From Melanocharis versteri (taxonomy: Eukaryota; Chordata; Aves; Passeriformes; Melanocharitidae): 64,000 bases of DNA. Positions 50,834 to 61,880 of this stretch are shown here, piece after piece. The position numbers were made by a program, and so were the translations under genes. The stretch spans positions 139,448 through 203,447 of the forward strand of contig VZTG01002277.1 in assembly GCA_013397845.1 (NCBI GenBank). The letters are read 5' to 3'. The number at the start of each line of letters is the position of its first letter. Positions within the stretch are counted from its first letter, which is position 1. Below the pieces are notes generated by a model. That model saw only the letters and a list, made by a program, of their open reading frames with translations. It was not told where the DNA came from and did not search any database.

Positions 50834-50977
50834 CTGGCTGTCCCCATCTCAGCGCCGTGACCATGCTACAGAGGCAGAGCTCAAAGCCTTGCACGCAGAG
50901 CGTGGGCTCAGGAGAGGAGGATGAAAAGAGCGTTGCCAATGCGAAATCTATTTTTTACATAGGTTTCAAGGGAGAAG
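50834..50977 (+). other. Possible 144-nt symmetric exon
   Basis: The acceptor TTTCCTGGCTTCCCAG ends at 50833 and the donor GAGAAG/GTGAGA starts at 50978. The enclosed 144 nt are a multiple of three and open in a frame that enters and leaves at phase 1. It includes TMLQRQSSKPCTQSVGSGEE, then DEKSVANAKSIFYIGFKG, which looks like an ordinary hydrophilic protein segment. The open frame continues into both flanks, so the frame alone is not proof. I do not recognise the peptide. Of the possible exons in this window this is the best formed, but no partner exon is found. Confidence 0.2.
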
Positions 50978-53619
50978 GTGAGATAAATACATGCTGTGGG
51001 AATACAACAGAGGAGAAGCTGTATGAGTTATGCTTTCAGAAGTAAATAACACTGGAGCCAGTGATTTAAAGGTTGTTAAATGAATTTTCCCAACTATTTT
51101 ATTCACTGTGATCAAAATTATATCAGTGATGTTCTTACTAATATATCCCATTTGGCTCAATAATCTTTTATTTGTAATTACAGGTGAAAAGGTCATTTTA
51201 AGAAAGCCTGCATGGGCTTTAAAGAATTATGCTGCTTTCATTTTGTTTTTATAAGCAATTGAGTATAGAGGGCAAAATTAACTAATGCAACTTTCTGTGA
51301 GAAAAATATTAAAACATCCTCAGTTCGTATCCTCATTTGCCCAGAGGAGTTTTTCCTATTGCTCTTCTTCAACCCCTGGCTTTGTGCACTGACTGCTCCC
51401 TGCAGCTGCGTGGGCAGCGTGGCACCAGCCACCAACCTGCCCGTGGGGAAGCAGCATCTCCCCCCCTTTTCTTCCTCGTCTCCTCAAACTCTGGATGACC
51501 CATAGTAAAATCCTTTTAACAAGGCTTTGTTCCTTGCCGACCCTGTTAAAACTCTGCAAAAATAAACACGAGCTGTTCTTTGTTTTTCCTGTGGCTTTGG
51601 GATCCGTTTCAAGCGTGGAAAGAAGCAGCCCTACCTGAGTGTAAGGCCCAGGGAAAGGAGAGCAAAACAGCCAGCTGGGAAAAGAGTTGTCTTTAACAGG
51701 AAAACTTCCAGGGAGGGCCATTTGTATCTATATTCTTCTTGGGTGTCTGATGCTGCACTGAGATCACAGTGATCACGTTTGACCCCAAGCAAAGTTCTGG
51801 GCACGCGGAGGCACCGGAGGCGGTATAAACACGGAGTGTAAACACCACTCAGCTCCAGGAGCTCCCATTTGTCTCCTTGTCTTCTTGATGCTGATACACT
51901 ATTTCCACAAAGGACCACGTTTCTGCACATTCAAAATAAGTGAAACCCTCTTCACCAGGCAATGAATGCTGAAGGTCAAGTGAAAGCAGGGCGCTGGTGC
52001 CCAGGACCCCAGGGACAGGTACCTACCAGGCAGCTGCTGGCGCGGAGCCGGCGGCACCGCTCACTCCAGAGGTCCCTTTTGAGCAGGCACATTCTTCCCT
52101 CTAAGCACAGATGAAAAGCTGCATCTGTATGAAGGAAAGCATTCCCTGACCCAGCTCACCACATTTCGGTTTGAAGTGCTGTTTGTCGCCACTAAGCACT
52201 ACTCTCCCCACCAAGGAGTGGTATTTCTCCCTGGAGTTGCTCTCTGCTTTAATAGGGTGTGAATGCCTGAAACAGCTATGGTGCAGTAATAATTGTTATT
52301 CATGTTTGGCTCCTACTGGGGAAACACAAAAGCTGCCACATGAACTTTTCTACTTGAAGATGATACCAACATGTATATTACTTCAAAAGATGGGGAATAT
52401 GTCTTTGTGACCTAACCTAGCTGAACTCACAAAAACAATGGCATCTCCTTCATTGGGAAGAGTAAAGTCTTGAAACAGGACTCAGAGGAGATCAATTAAT
52501 CAGCCTGTTCCCTCATGTACAAACACAACCCTTAGCCCTCAGTTCTGAGAGGTTTACACACACCTCTGCAAAAACATTCCCCACTGTAGTTGTTTTTCTT
52601 AATTTTGGAAATTAGAAAAAGAAAAAACACATTGTTCCTTCAGTATCAATCAGCTTCAAATACTGGGGTAGGGTTGAGAGCCTACAAGTTTAACCTCTAA
52701 GTTCAGAGGATTTAAAAAAGAATGGAAGAGAAGAAGGAGGAGGAGGAAGGCTGCATGTCTGATTTTGCACTGAGGTGAGGGCAGGGAGGGTCTCCCCATC
52801 TGAGCAAGGCAGTGCTGGAGAAAGAGGAACCTGCAAAGAAGGTGAGAACTGCAACAAATTATAGATGGCTTTTAACAGGGGCTTTGGAAAAAAAGCAGTT
52901 GCAACCAACTCTGCTTCCTGGGCAGCCTGGAGAGCCCCATCCCTCCTTCAGGGCTGTTTACAGGACAGCTGGAGTGAGGCTCAGCAACAAGTGAGTATAA
53001 CCTGTCCGTGAGTACCTGGGAGATTTACAACAGAAAAATGCTTCTGGCCATCAGAACGGGCAGATTTTGAAACATCCTCCCAAGATAATCTGTTTTAAGA
53101 CGCATCCTGTGCAGTTGATTGTTGAGTTCAGTCTAACATTCTTGCAATACCAAGACCAGAGATTCCTTCTCATTCTGTCTTCTTCCAAAGGAGAAAAGCA
53201 GAAAAGAAAAGACCAACCGAATAATCGTCAACAAGTGAAATGGTTTTTTGGTGTATTTGACAGACGTTGTTGTGCAGGGCTAGGTGGGAGCGTTAAAAAA
53301 AAGTCCGCAAATATTCATTCACATTTTTAAATGAATTTACTGCAGCCACATTGATTTCCCCCTGGGATTTGCTTTCTGCACACTTTTGAGCAATCAGGTT
53401 TTACTGGGCAAATGTTTGCACAAGACAAATTTCAAAATTGCATGCAGAGACAGAATTTTTTGTCTTTTCATGCCAGACATGCTTGTAGGCTTCTCCAATG
53501 AGCAGGCAGAAACAATATCATGTGATTTATCTGACCCATCACAACCAAGGCACATACCTTGACTAACGAAGATCAGACACCCACAGTTGTTTGTGATCAA
53601 GACACAGAGTTGTTTTTTT
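50978..53619. other. Mixed intergenic DNA
   Basis: 51360-52080 is GC-richer. It has a small CpG cluster at 52038-52066 (TGGCGCGGAGCCGGCGGC) and, at 51762-51774, the dyad GATCACAGTGATC. A minus-strand frame at 51631-51930 starts with ATG but shows no domain. A purine-only stretch lies at 52723-52748 (GGAAGAGAAGAAGGAGGAGG and onward). No gene is supported. Confidence 0.45.
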
Positions 53620-53800
53620 AATTACAAAGCTATCCATCAGTAATTTCAAATAATAAGTAAATTGGAGGGAATTGTGATCTGTCTCCAGATAGTCTGTGAG
53701 CAGAGAAAGCAGCTAAATTTGTTGAATAAATTATTCATTATGGATTATTCGCTCAGCTCTACTGCAATAGCAGTGACATTGTTTAATTTAATAGCACATT
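53620..53800. promoter_or_regulatory. Small enhancer-like AT-rich element
   Basis: Complex AT-rich sequence with TTGTTGAATAAATTATTC, CATTATGGATTATTCGCTC and GTTTAATTTAATAGC. Several homeodomain-type ATTA/TAAT words are packed together with a retained CpG at 53751. No coding signal. Inferred only from texture. Confidence 0.22.
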
Positions 53801-56800
53801 AAGGGATCTTTTTCCTTACACAAATGAGTGCATTGCTCCCAGCAAGTTGACTCTTGAAGATGCAATACTGGGAACCTGTGAGAGCAGCTACCCCTGTCCA
53901 AGGCTTCAATTAGGTTTTGAGCAGAGAGGACCCTCATAATACACCACTGACTGCATTTGGCTGCAGCCCTTGTGCGGGGATACAAACGTGCTTGACAGAA
54001 TGCAGGGCTGTGCAAGTCCTGGAAAAAGAACTAGAAACCAACCACTTCACTTTGAAATTGACTGTGCTTTGAGATGGATCTGAACATACCAAAGCCAAAA
54101 AGCCAGCTTTTATTCAGATCTCATCTGACCCTGGAGAAGCAAGTGCATTTTATCTGAGCCCTGTAAAGTCTGGCAGCTCCTTTTCCCATCCCCAGCCGTG
54201 CTGGAGCTCAAAATCCACAGCCAAACTCAAGAATAGTGAAACTCTGCCAACTAAACCAACCCTTTCTCAACAGCCACTGCAAGAGTATCAGTCCTGTTGA
54301 TTTTGTTGATTGTCTTGATTCTCCCTGGAGACAACATAAAGAATGTTGAATATTTGTATAGCTCATTTACCACTAACTACCTGCAGAGGAAACTTCCCCA
54401 GTGACTTTTTCTCCTCTGAGAAATTAAGATCTTCAAAGTCCCAAGGACCTACTATACAAACAGCTGCAAAACACTGTGGCACACCGGCTCTGGCCCTATT
54501 TCTTGATCACTTTTGCAGATGTGGCTCACCCAGACTCTTACTCTCCGTGACACCCGGCGCTGGCTGGGTGCAGGGAGCACCAGCTGACACACACCCTGCA
54601 GTGCTGCCCAGGGACACACAGCTCTGCCTCCATCCCTCACACCACTGCTGCCTTCCACTGCACCCCCAGAACATCCAGCATAGCACCAAGGTCACTTTTT
54701 GGAGTCTAATGCAGCCCGTGGAAGTGAGGGTTGAGGACTGGCGAGCTGAGCCCATTGAATCCTTCACACCAAAAGTGTGGTGTCTGTGGGACCCTGATAT
54801 GAGTGCCACACACAGACACAGGGAAGGGCTCATGTAGGTGGGCATAGATTAAATTTCTGCCACTGATGAGAGCGGGAAAGAAAATAAATAATGTATACCT
54901 TTCATTTGGGTTAAGAACAGCTGAAAAAAGCCCTAGTGAGTGAATACATCAATGGAACTGCATTGTCCAGTCAGAGATGAGAAATGTCATGTCCTGAAAT
55001 ACCCTGAATCTGCCCCAAATACAAACACACAGAGAAACACAGATGCACGCAGAGATCCCCAACCTGCTCTGATTTGTCTCCTCAGGATTTTGATGCTGTG
55101 TGTTGTTTAAAAAAGGACCCCCTGAGCAATGACCTGTGGGCAGCAGGTACGGTGCTGCCTCCAAGGCAGTCGTGTTACAGCAGACAAGAAACAGATTTCT
55201 CAGCCCCATCAGACTGCTCCCCAGCACAGTGCCTTTCCTGATGGCTGTGCCCAGTGCCCGTGGTGTCACAGGGCAGGCAGTGCCTGGGTGTCACTGTGCT
55301 GCACTGTGTCAAAAGCAGGAGGAGCAGCAGTCCTGGCGTGCTGGGCCCAGTGCAGCAAGCACGGGCACTCAAACTCGTGATTAAGGAAGGTCATGACCAT
55401 TCATGCTGTGGCAGATCCTCAAGGAATATTTCCCTTCTCTTGGAATTTTTTTTTCATTTGGCATTATAACTTAGCATTGAAAACAAGGTGGAAAACCTTT
55501 AGTGGCCAGATCAGGGGTCAGATGTCTGTTGCTTATGTATATACATGTAATATTTATATATATATATACACAAGTACTGTACAGATTCCTGGTCATTCAC
55601 TTCTTGCACTGCATTACAGCTATAGCAATGCCACACAAACCCTTTGAGTCCCACCAGAGCCAGCAGCCTGTTCAAAGAGAATCCATCCATCCAGGCAGGT
55701 GCAGTCCTTTCTCCTTCCCTCCTTTGGTACAAACATTTATATCTCTTTCTTCAGGTATTGTATTTAATATCTAATATATTATATTTTTATATGCTAAGCT
55801 ACGTTTCATCCAGTTTAGCCTATCCATAGGCAAGTTGTCTTGTTATGCCTCCAAGCACCTGTACCATATCATTCTGCCTATAACCTTAAAATTGAAATGC
55901 CATGTCATATTTTCTACCATCAGTAGCAAGCGTTATCTTACCTTACATTCTATTATATCATCGTACTTTCCTCTCTGCTTGATAAGCTGTCAATATTGTT
56001 TTGGCATGAGAAATTTCCATCTCACGCATCAGATGATCTCCATGACCTTTAAGCGAGTTGCCAGTAAGATAATTTACTCACATTGTTGTGACAAAATAAT
56101 ATCTCCTCTCCCCAGGTCACATGACATGATCATTACATGATTTTTCCAAAAATGATAAAATTTTGCACATTTTGGGGGTGGAAGACCCGTGTGGAAAATT
56201 GAAATTACTAGATTGCTTATCATTTCAATTAGCTACAAAGAGTTAAAAAGGCTACTTGCCACTGCTTCCCCCAAGGAGCACATCCCGAATTCCCACACTG
56301 CAAATAACTCTCTTTAACTTCAGCCACTCTTTTCACTTTTCTTGCTTTAACTGCTCATCTTTTTGCAAGGAATGTTTTAATACAATCGTCTTCGCAGTGT
56401 GTTGTATTAGCAGGAGGATGTGATCACAAATATCACATCCTTTTGGCATCTTTTTGGCTCTCTGTGCATAACAAAAATGTCAAACAGATTTTAATGAAAG
56501 GCTGCATGCTTGTGGGTATTGACAGTTTGACATAGAATCCTAATTTTCAGATGTCTTGTTCTTACTGTTTTTAACACAAATACTTGCAGGATAAGAGCAA
56601 GGCACCACAACTGCGGAGAGCTGGTATTTATATAATGTCCTCCTATTCTCACTGGGTTCTGCTCAGCAACTTGCCCAGTTTCTATGGGGTTTCACCTTAG
56701 AGTTTGTGTGGCTCAGCTACAATCATGTCTAATCTCAGTTTAGAAACCAAATTATTTTTTTTCCTCACCCACGGAGCCTGGGCTGCTCCCTCACAGGGCT

Positions 56801-57106
56801 GGGCAGGGGCAGCCCCAGCCAGGGATGGAGCACAGCAGGCAGGGAAGAGGTGATGAGGGGACCCATGGATGTCCCTGCAGGAAATGCACTCTCCCATGCT
56901 GCATGCCAGCTTCAGGGGCTGCAGGGACCATCCCACGGAGGACAGCGGGGACCACGAGAGGTCTGTGCACCAGGGTCCCTCGAGGAGCCCATGCATAGGG
57001 AATGCACATGAATATATATTTGTATTTATTTATTTAACTGCAGTTGGGCTTCCTCGTCCTACTCTCTCTGTGCTGGGTTGAGTGACAGCTCTTTGTTTCA
57101 CTGTAG
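53801..57106. other. Intergenic DNA, no gene recognised
   Basis: GC-richer patches at 54530-54840, 55130-55380 and 56760-57000 have overlapping open frames and no domains. A short AT run (TATATATATATACACA) lies at about 55557-55572. The AT-rich stretch 55750-56130 is unremarkable. Confidence 0.45.
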
Positions 57107-57311
57107 AGAACACGTCAAGGCTTCAGGAAAGGGGCGTGGGGCTCCCTCCATCATTTCACTCGAGTGCTTCCCATCTCAAGCACCCCACACCGCTAACATC
57201 GGCTACTCCTGCACACCACTGAGAGAAGATCACAGCAACTGTCTGTTCAATGAGATATTAGAGAAAACAAAACTGAAATCAGAGCTGAGGAGCATCAGGA
57301 AATGCCAGCGG
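57107..57311 (+). other. Possible 205-nt exon
   Basis: The acceptor CTCTTTGTTTCACTGTAG ends at 57106 and the donor GCGG/GTAAGA starts at 57312, a near-consensus pair. One frame is open throughout. It ends NEILEKTKLKSELRSIRKCQ and is charged and helix-like. The earlier part (SLECFPSQAPHTANIGYSCT) is not recognised. Entering at phase 2, it cannot continue the 50834-50977 frame, which leaves at phase 1, so the two do not form one coding transcript in these frames. Confidence 0.18.
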
Positions 57312-58143
57312 GTAAGATACTCTCCAAAGCTTTTCACAGGCAAAATTTTAAGGTTGCCATTATCTCTACCAGCCATGGCCACGGACTCCACCACCCTTGC
57401 ACCACTAAAAACTCAGTTCCAGGACTTCCCTCCCCTCCATCCCACATTGGTGGGACAGAAAGACTCTTTCCTAGGAAGTACCCTGTTCTCCCCATGTGCT
57501 GTGCTGATTATCTTCTGTATTAGCGATGCCTCCCAGCTTTGCCTGCTGAGCAAGATCAGGTTGGAGGCCAGTCCTGAGAGGCATCTGTTGGCTTCTGCCT
57601 AGACCTGTGCTTTATCTTTCAGCATGACCAGCCCCATCTCCCTCCCTTGTCTTGCTGTTCAGGTACTTATCTTGCCTTCATAATTTCCCACATGGCACTT
57701 TATCAAATACTCTGCTGTGAGAGATGAGATCTATTTCATTTCTTTTATCTAGAAAATCAATGATCTTATCAAAGCAAGACACCAGTTGTTTTTTTCTGGC
57801 ATAATCTATGTTTGGTAAAGTTATGCATCATTTTAGACCATTTTTGCAATTCTTTGGTTAAATTACCATTTCTTCCAAGCCGTGTTCTGAGCTTTGCACC
57901 CAGTGGATCAGCTCAGCAGCCTCAATGCTGGGGCTCCAGCTCTGCATTGCTGCCCACGTGGCCTCAAACCACTCCTGTGAGGGTCACCTTCCTCATACCC
58001 TTTCATGTACTTGGACAAAAAAAAGTTACCTTTTTTTATTAATTACTGATTATATTCATTGATGGGGTCTTATTCATCTCTGGTTGTCCTGTATCTCATG
58101 CCTTCATTGCCTTCTTTACCAATCTCCACTATACATGAAAATT
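57312..58143. other. Intergenic DNA, no gene recognised
   Basis: The frame of the possible exon continues open to 57602, with no domain. After that the DNA is AT-rich and leads into the microsatellite. Nothing else seen. Confidence 0.4.
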
Positions 58144-58262
58144 ATATATATATATATATCTAATCTATATCGAATCTATATCTATATCTATATCTATATC
58201 TATATCTATATCTATATCTATATCTGTATCATCTGTATCTATATCTATATCTATATATCTCT
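58144..58262. repeat. AT dinucleotide and TATATC hexanucleotide microsatellite
   Basis: A run of TA repeats (58144-58158) grades into tandem TATATC units. About eight and a half copies lie in 58174-58225, an interruption reads GTATCATCTG, and three to four more copies follow to 58256. The hexamer probably arose by mutation and slippage from the TA run. The Tyr-Ile reading frame across it is an artefact of the repeat and not a gene. Confidence 0.95.
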
Positions 58263-61200
58263 AAGATAGCCTTGGGACATGATCTCTGTACTGTTTCCAT
58301 GAACCTTCTGCAGAGTCACACTCCAAAGAACAGGACACAAGCCCAGCTGGGTTTCAGAAAGCCAAGCCAACACTATGATTTATTTTTTAAGGCAATTTAA
58401 CAAAGTTTGCATGGCTGGTGAAACGCTTAGTGCAGCTCTGCAAATAGCACCAAAGAGAATGGATCAATGTAATGCCCTATTGACAAAGTCTGAACTATAA
58501 TACATATATTTTGTATATTTTTATTGTGTTCATGTATGTTGATTCATAGCTGCTTTATCAATGAAAAAACACTGCACTAAGTTTTACACCATAACTGTCA
58601 CCAAAATTATTTATTACTAGGATAATAACAAATTTTATGTGGACTGAGATCCTTTGTGGTAACATGTTGAAATATAGAAAGACAGACAGAATTTCCTGCT
58701 CTATACAGCACTGGCCCAAGGAAAGCTGCTAATTTCCCTCCACTGTATAGAATCCACAGGTGTGCACACAGATATCTACAGATACAGATTATCTATACCT
58801 ATAGGCACATTCAAGGTCACGTAGGCACTTGTATCAAACACTTGTAAAACTATTTCCTCCTAAAAAAAAAGCGTTTAAAGGCCTACAACATGCTTAAAAC
58901 AAGACGGATTCAAGAACCATGAATTTAAACACTTATCAAACTTGGAAGCCATTAATAGCCTCTCATCAATTATACCTCAGAAACAATTACAGGGGACCAA
59001 ATACTGCAGCCCTTCACTGAGCAGATCTCCCCTCGAGGTCACCAAGAGGGTTGCTCAATTAAGAGCTGCAGAATTTGGTACAAATTCAGCGATTTCTGCA
59101 TTGTGGTGCCCATTTTCCCAGCAGAGACTTTGGTGCTGGAGGTCCCCAGAGCAATCCTGTGCCCCAGCACCGTGGCTGCTGGGCCTGGGGAGCCTCCCCT
59201 CTGCTTCTCCATCCCTGCACAAAACAAACTGCAGAACTTTTTTGTTGCCCATGCAGAATAGTCGAGGTTAAGGTATGAACTGTGCAAAATGAAACCCCTC
59301 GGAATATTTATTGAAATCTGCTTGCTTAATTTCACCAAAATGTACCACAAACTTCCAAAGGGAGAAAGACTCAACTTCTGAATGTAAAAAAGATGTAAAT
59401 ATATTCCTGGTAAACCTGACCTCTGTGAGCTATACAAAATGACTATAGTCTTGTGTTTCAAAGATATTCTTCCTTGAAAAATACCCATTGTTATGGCATT
59501 TCCTTGACTAAGTAGAAATAACAGAGGTTATGCTTCAGCTATACACAACAATATTATTTCTTTTAATATATAAATGTGCCAAAAGGGATGTATATAAAGA
59601 ACACTGATAGAGTTCCTAGAGCTGTTCTCTGCTTCCTATTGTTACAAACAATAATTTGAGGAGAGGAGAAAAAAAATCCCACAAAGAAGGATTTCAGCTT
59701 AACACGAGCAATACTCCTCCTGCACATCTTTCCTTTTATGCAGTTTTGTTTCAGTGATTTGAGCATGTTCTAATTTTGTCATTCAAGCCATCTGACTTTC
59801 ACTGCTCTATACAAACAAAACCTAATTTAGTCTGAGATGTTTTAAGTCATAACAATGACGGATGGCCAAGGTTCAGGTGTGCTAGAATATTTAAATACCT
59901 AGTCTATATTTTCCTGATATAAAGACAGGCAGCTTTTTGTACTCTGATTAATTATGATTTTGTGTCTGAAAAAAATAGCTCTTTCTATTCTACATTATTA
60001 ATTGGTTATTTAATTAGGGATTCTGGTAGCTTCAGATGTTGGGTAGCTAAAATTGTGCTGTGGTTAAAAAAAAAATAAAATTAAAAAAAAAGACTAGCTC
60101 CATACTGTTGCCTTTTTGTATCTTATGAAGGTCACAATAAGATGTGATTGTTTGGCACAGCAGCAGTGAATTATGCCACCCAGACAAGCTTTTAACCTAT
60201 GTGCCTTCACTCTGAGTGAGACACACAGGGATGTGCTCTCTTTAAACAGTTCTCTATTGAAGAGGATTCAATCACCATAATGAATCTGAGGCCAGGCAGC
60301 AATCTTCTTCACTGAAAGAATTTCTAAAAGATTGTAGAATTTGTAAAACGAACAGCTCACAGACTAAATGGCTGTGTGGGTGAATCAATTATTGCAGGGC
60401 TCGCAGTAGTCATAATATTTAGTACATATCATAGAGTGTTTCAGGTACAATAAGATATGCTAGTTTTTTCCCATTCCTGCTTGAAAGTGGTATGTGCTCC
60501 ACCAACTTAGTCAATCTTCAGGATCTAGTTAGAACTAGTATTAAGTCAATAAAAAAATCCATCCGCAGCTGTGGTGCATGTACCAGGATCCGAAGGGCTC
60601 ACATTGCAAAACAGTAATTGTATTAAAACGTGCACCACCGAGCTGCTCGCCAGGAAAACACATGATGCATCGTGAAACACAAAACACATCAAGGGCTGAA
60701 GTATTTTTAGAGGTAGAGTAGGGCCAATGCTGAACAGCTTCCTTATTAATACAATAATTATTTTATTTTGACAGCACCATTTATAACCATATAGTCTGTG
60801 TCCAGCTACCCATATTTCCATTAATCAATGGATTTGAAGACAACTGTCATCATTTCATTTTATTATGACTTATAGGTTCATTGCAGTTCACTTAAAAGTT
60901 ACTATGAGCAAGACACTGGTGAGCAAGAACCAGACCTTTGCGGGCTGTGGCACTGCTCTGGCTCCGAGCAGCCGTGCCCTGAGCAGGGACTGGGGGCACT
61001 GGGGACACTGGGACCAGCTGGGATACCCAGGGGGGCACCAGGCTGGTTGCTGGAGAGGGGCCAAGGCCGTGCTGGTCGATTAAAAATCTTGCCAGGCACT
61101 TCAGCTCACAGGTGGGACATGCAAACCCCCCCAGCTCGCAGTGGGATGGTGCTGGGATGCTATGGGGGAAAATGGGAAGGACACGATTTGGCCTTGAGAA

Positions 61201-61489
61201 AGGAACTGTTTCTGCTATATTCAAAAGCCACCAGAGTACGGATCCGAAGAACCCGAGGTCGCTTCTCAACCCTCAGCCTGGCCACGAGTTTGCAGCACGC
61301 AGGCTGCACCCAGCCACCTGTGAGCAAATGGGGACCCCCAGCTCTGCGGAGTGGCCGCACCGCAGCCGAGTCACCGTGTCACAAAGCTGTGCCAGAACCT
61401 GCCAAACACACTTCCACGCTGGGTACAGCCTCTCCTAAGACACACAGGGCTAGATGGCAAACAGGGTGTCCCTTTAATGAAAGTACAAC
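58263..61489. other. Mostly AT-rich intergenic DNA
   Basis: Two A-runs separated by TAAAATT lie at about 60065-60091. 59930-60060 and 60540-60860 are complex and AT-rich, with retained CpGs at 60590-60680 (CACCACCGAGC, CATCGTGAAAC) that could mark regulatory sequence. 60930-61440 is GC-rich, with an irregular GGGGACACTGGGACC minisatellite-like stretch at 60977-61012 and frames without domains. No gene is supported. Confidence 0.4.
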
Positions 61490-61727
61490 GTATTAAAAAT
61501 TATTACAGCTTCGTCTTTTCAGGTTTTAGACAATGTAATGTGATTTATTCAAAGAAATGCTGATGATTAGACATTAAATGGCACTAAATATTCCACTTCC
61601 TCTGCGCTGCCTGATAAACTGGTTTCATTAACATTATAAGTAACAAAAGTTTCCATTTCAGTCGGCCCATTTTGTTTTCCTCACGATCTAAGTTGCAGCT
61701 GCACAGCACTATATTACAGGGACCTCG
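61490..61727. promoter_or_regulatory. Constrained-looking block next to the CpG island
   Basis: AT-rich complex sequence with CpGs retained (ACAACGTATTA, GCTTCGTC, CTCTGCGCTGCC, AGTCGGCCC). It runs directly into the mini CpG island. Words include GATTAGACATTAAATGGC and TTTCATTAACATTATAAG. A TATATTA word lies at 61710-61716. Abutting a CpG-dense segment suggests a promoter-proximal or enhancer element. Direction is uncertain. It also contains the 28-codon minus-strand ORF listed separately. Confidence 0.35.
61584..61670 (-). other. 28-codon ORF downstream of the CpG island
   Basis: An ATG in strong context (AACAAAATGGG: A at -3, G at +4) opens a frame reading MGRLKWKLLLLIMLMKPVYQ, then AAQRKWNI and a stop. 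It has a basic n-region, an eight-residue Leu/Ile/Met core and a polar tail, like a signal peptide or a single-helix microprotein. Seen from the minus strand it begins 58 nt after the CpG-dense segment, as a first coding segment would. No strong splice donor follows before the stop. I know no homologue. The frame is very short, so confidence is low. Confidence 0.12.
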
Positions 61728-61880
61728 CGGAGCGGCAGCTTTGGGCTCTCCATCACTCGGCGCGGTTAAAGGGACCGAGCCGGCGGCAGCAGCGCGGGCG
61801 GCGCGGTCTCGTTCCCGGTCCCGCTCCCGGTCCTGGTCCCGGTCCCGGGGCACCGGCAGCACCGGCCCCACCCCTGCCAA
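61728..61880. promoter_or_regulatory. Mini CpG island, possible promoter
   Basis: Twenty-two CpGs by my count fall in about 150 bp, starting at CTCGCGGAGCGG and running through GGCGGCAGCAGCGCGGGCGG to CACCGGCAGCACCGGCC. This is the densest CpG cluster in the window and contrasts sharply with the flanks. It is shorter than the usual 200-bp island criterion. CpG islands in birds normally mark promoters, and a transcript could run either way. A plus-strand donor-like CACCAG/GTAGGA lies at 62317/62318. Part of the CpG content comes from the hexamer repeat at 61811-61846. Confidence 0.4.
61811..61846. repeat. Degenerate GGTCCC hexamer repeat, six units
   Basis: Six 6-bp units (GTTCCC, GGTCCC, GCTCCC, GGTCCT, GGTCCC, GGTCCC) lie in tandem inside the mini CpG island. 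They are followed by two CACCGG words at 61850-61864. The Ser-Arg and Arg-Asp/Arg-Glu readings across this segment come from the repeat and should not be read as an RS or RD protein domain. Confidence 0.85.

Noticed and set aside
58084..58269. Tyr-Ile repeat protein
   Set aside because: It is only the translation of the TA/TATATC microsatellite.
61671..61880. Arg-Asp/Arg-Glu-rich protein upstream of the 28-codon ORF
   Set aside because: The RD/RE run is the hexamer repeat at 61811-61846 read on the minus strand, and the frame opens with TTG.
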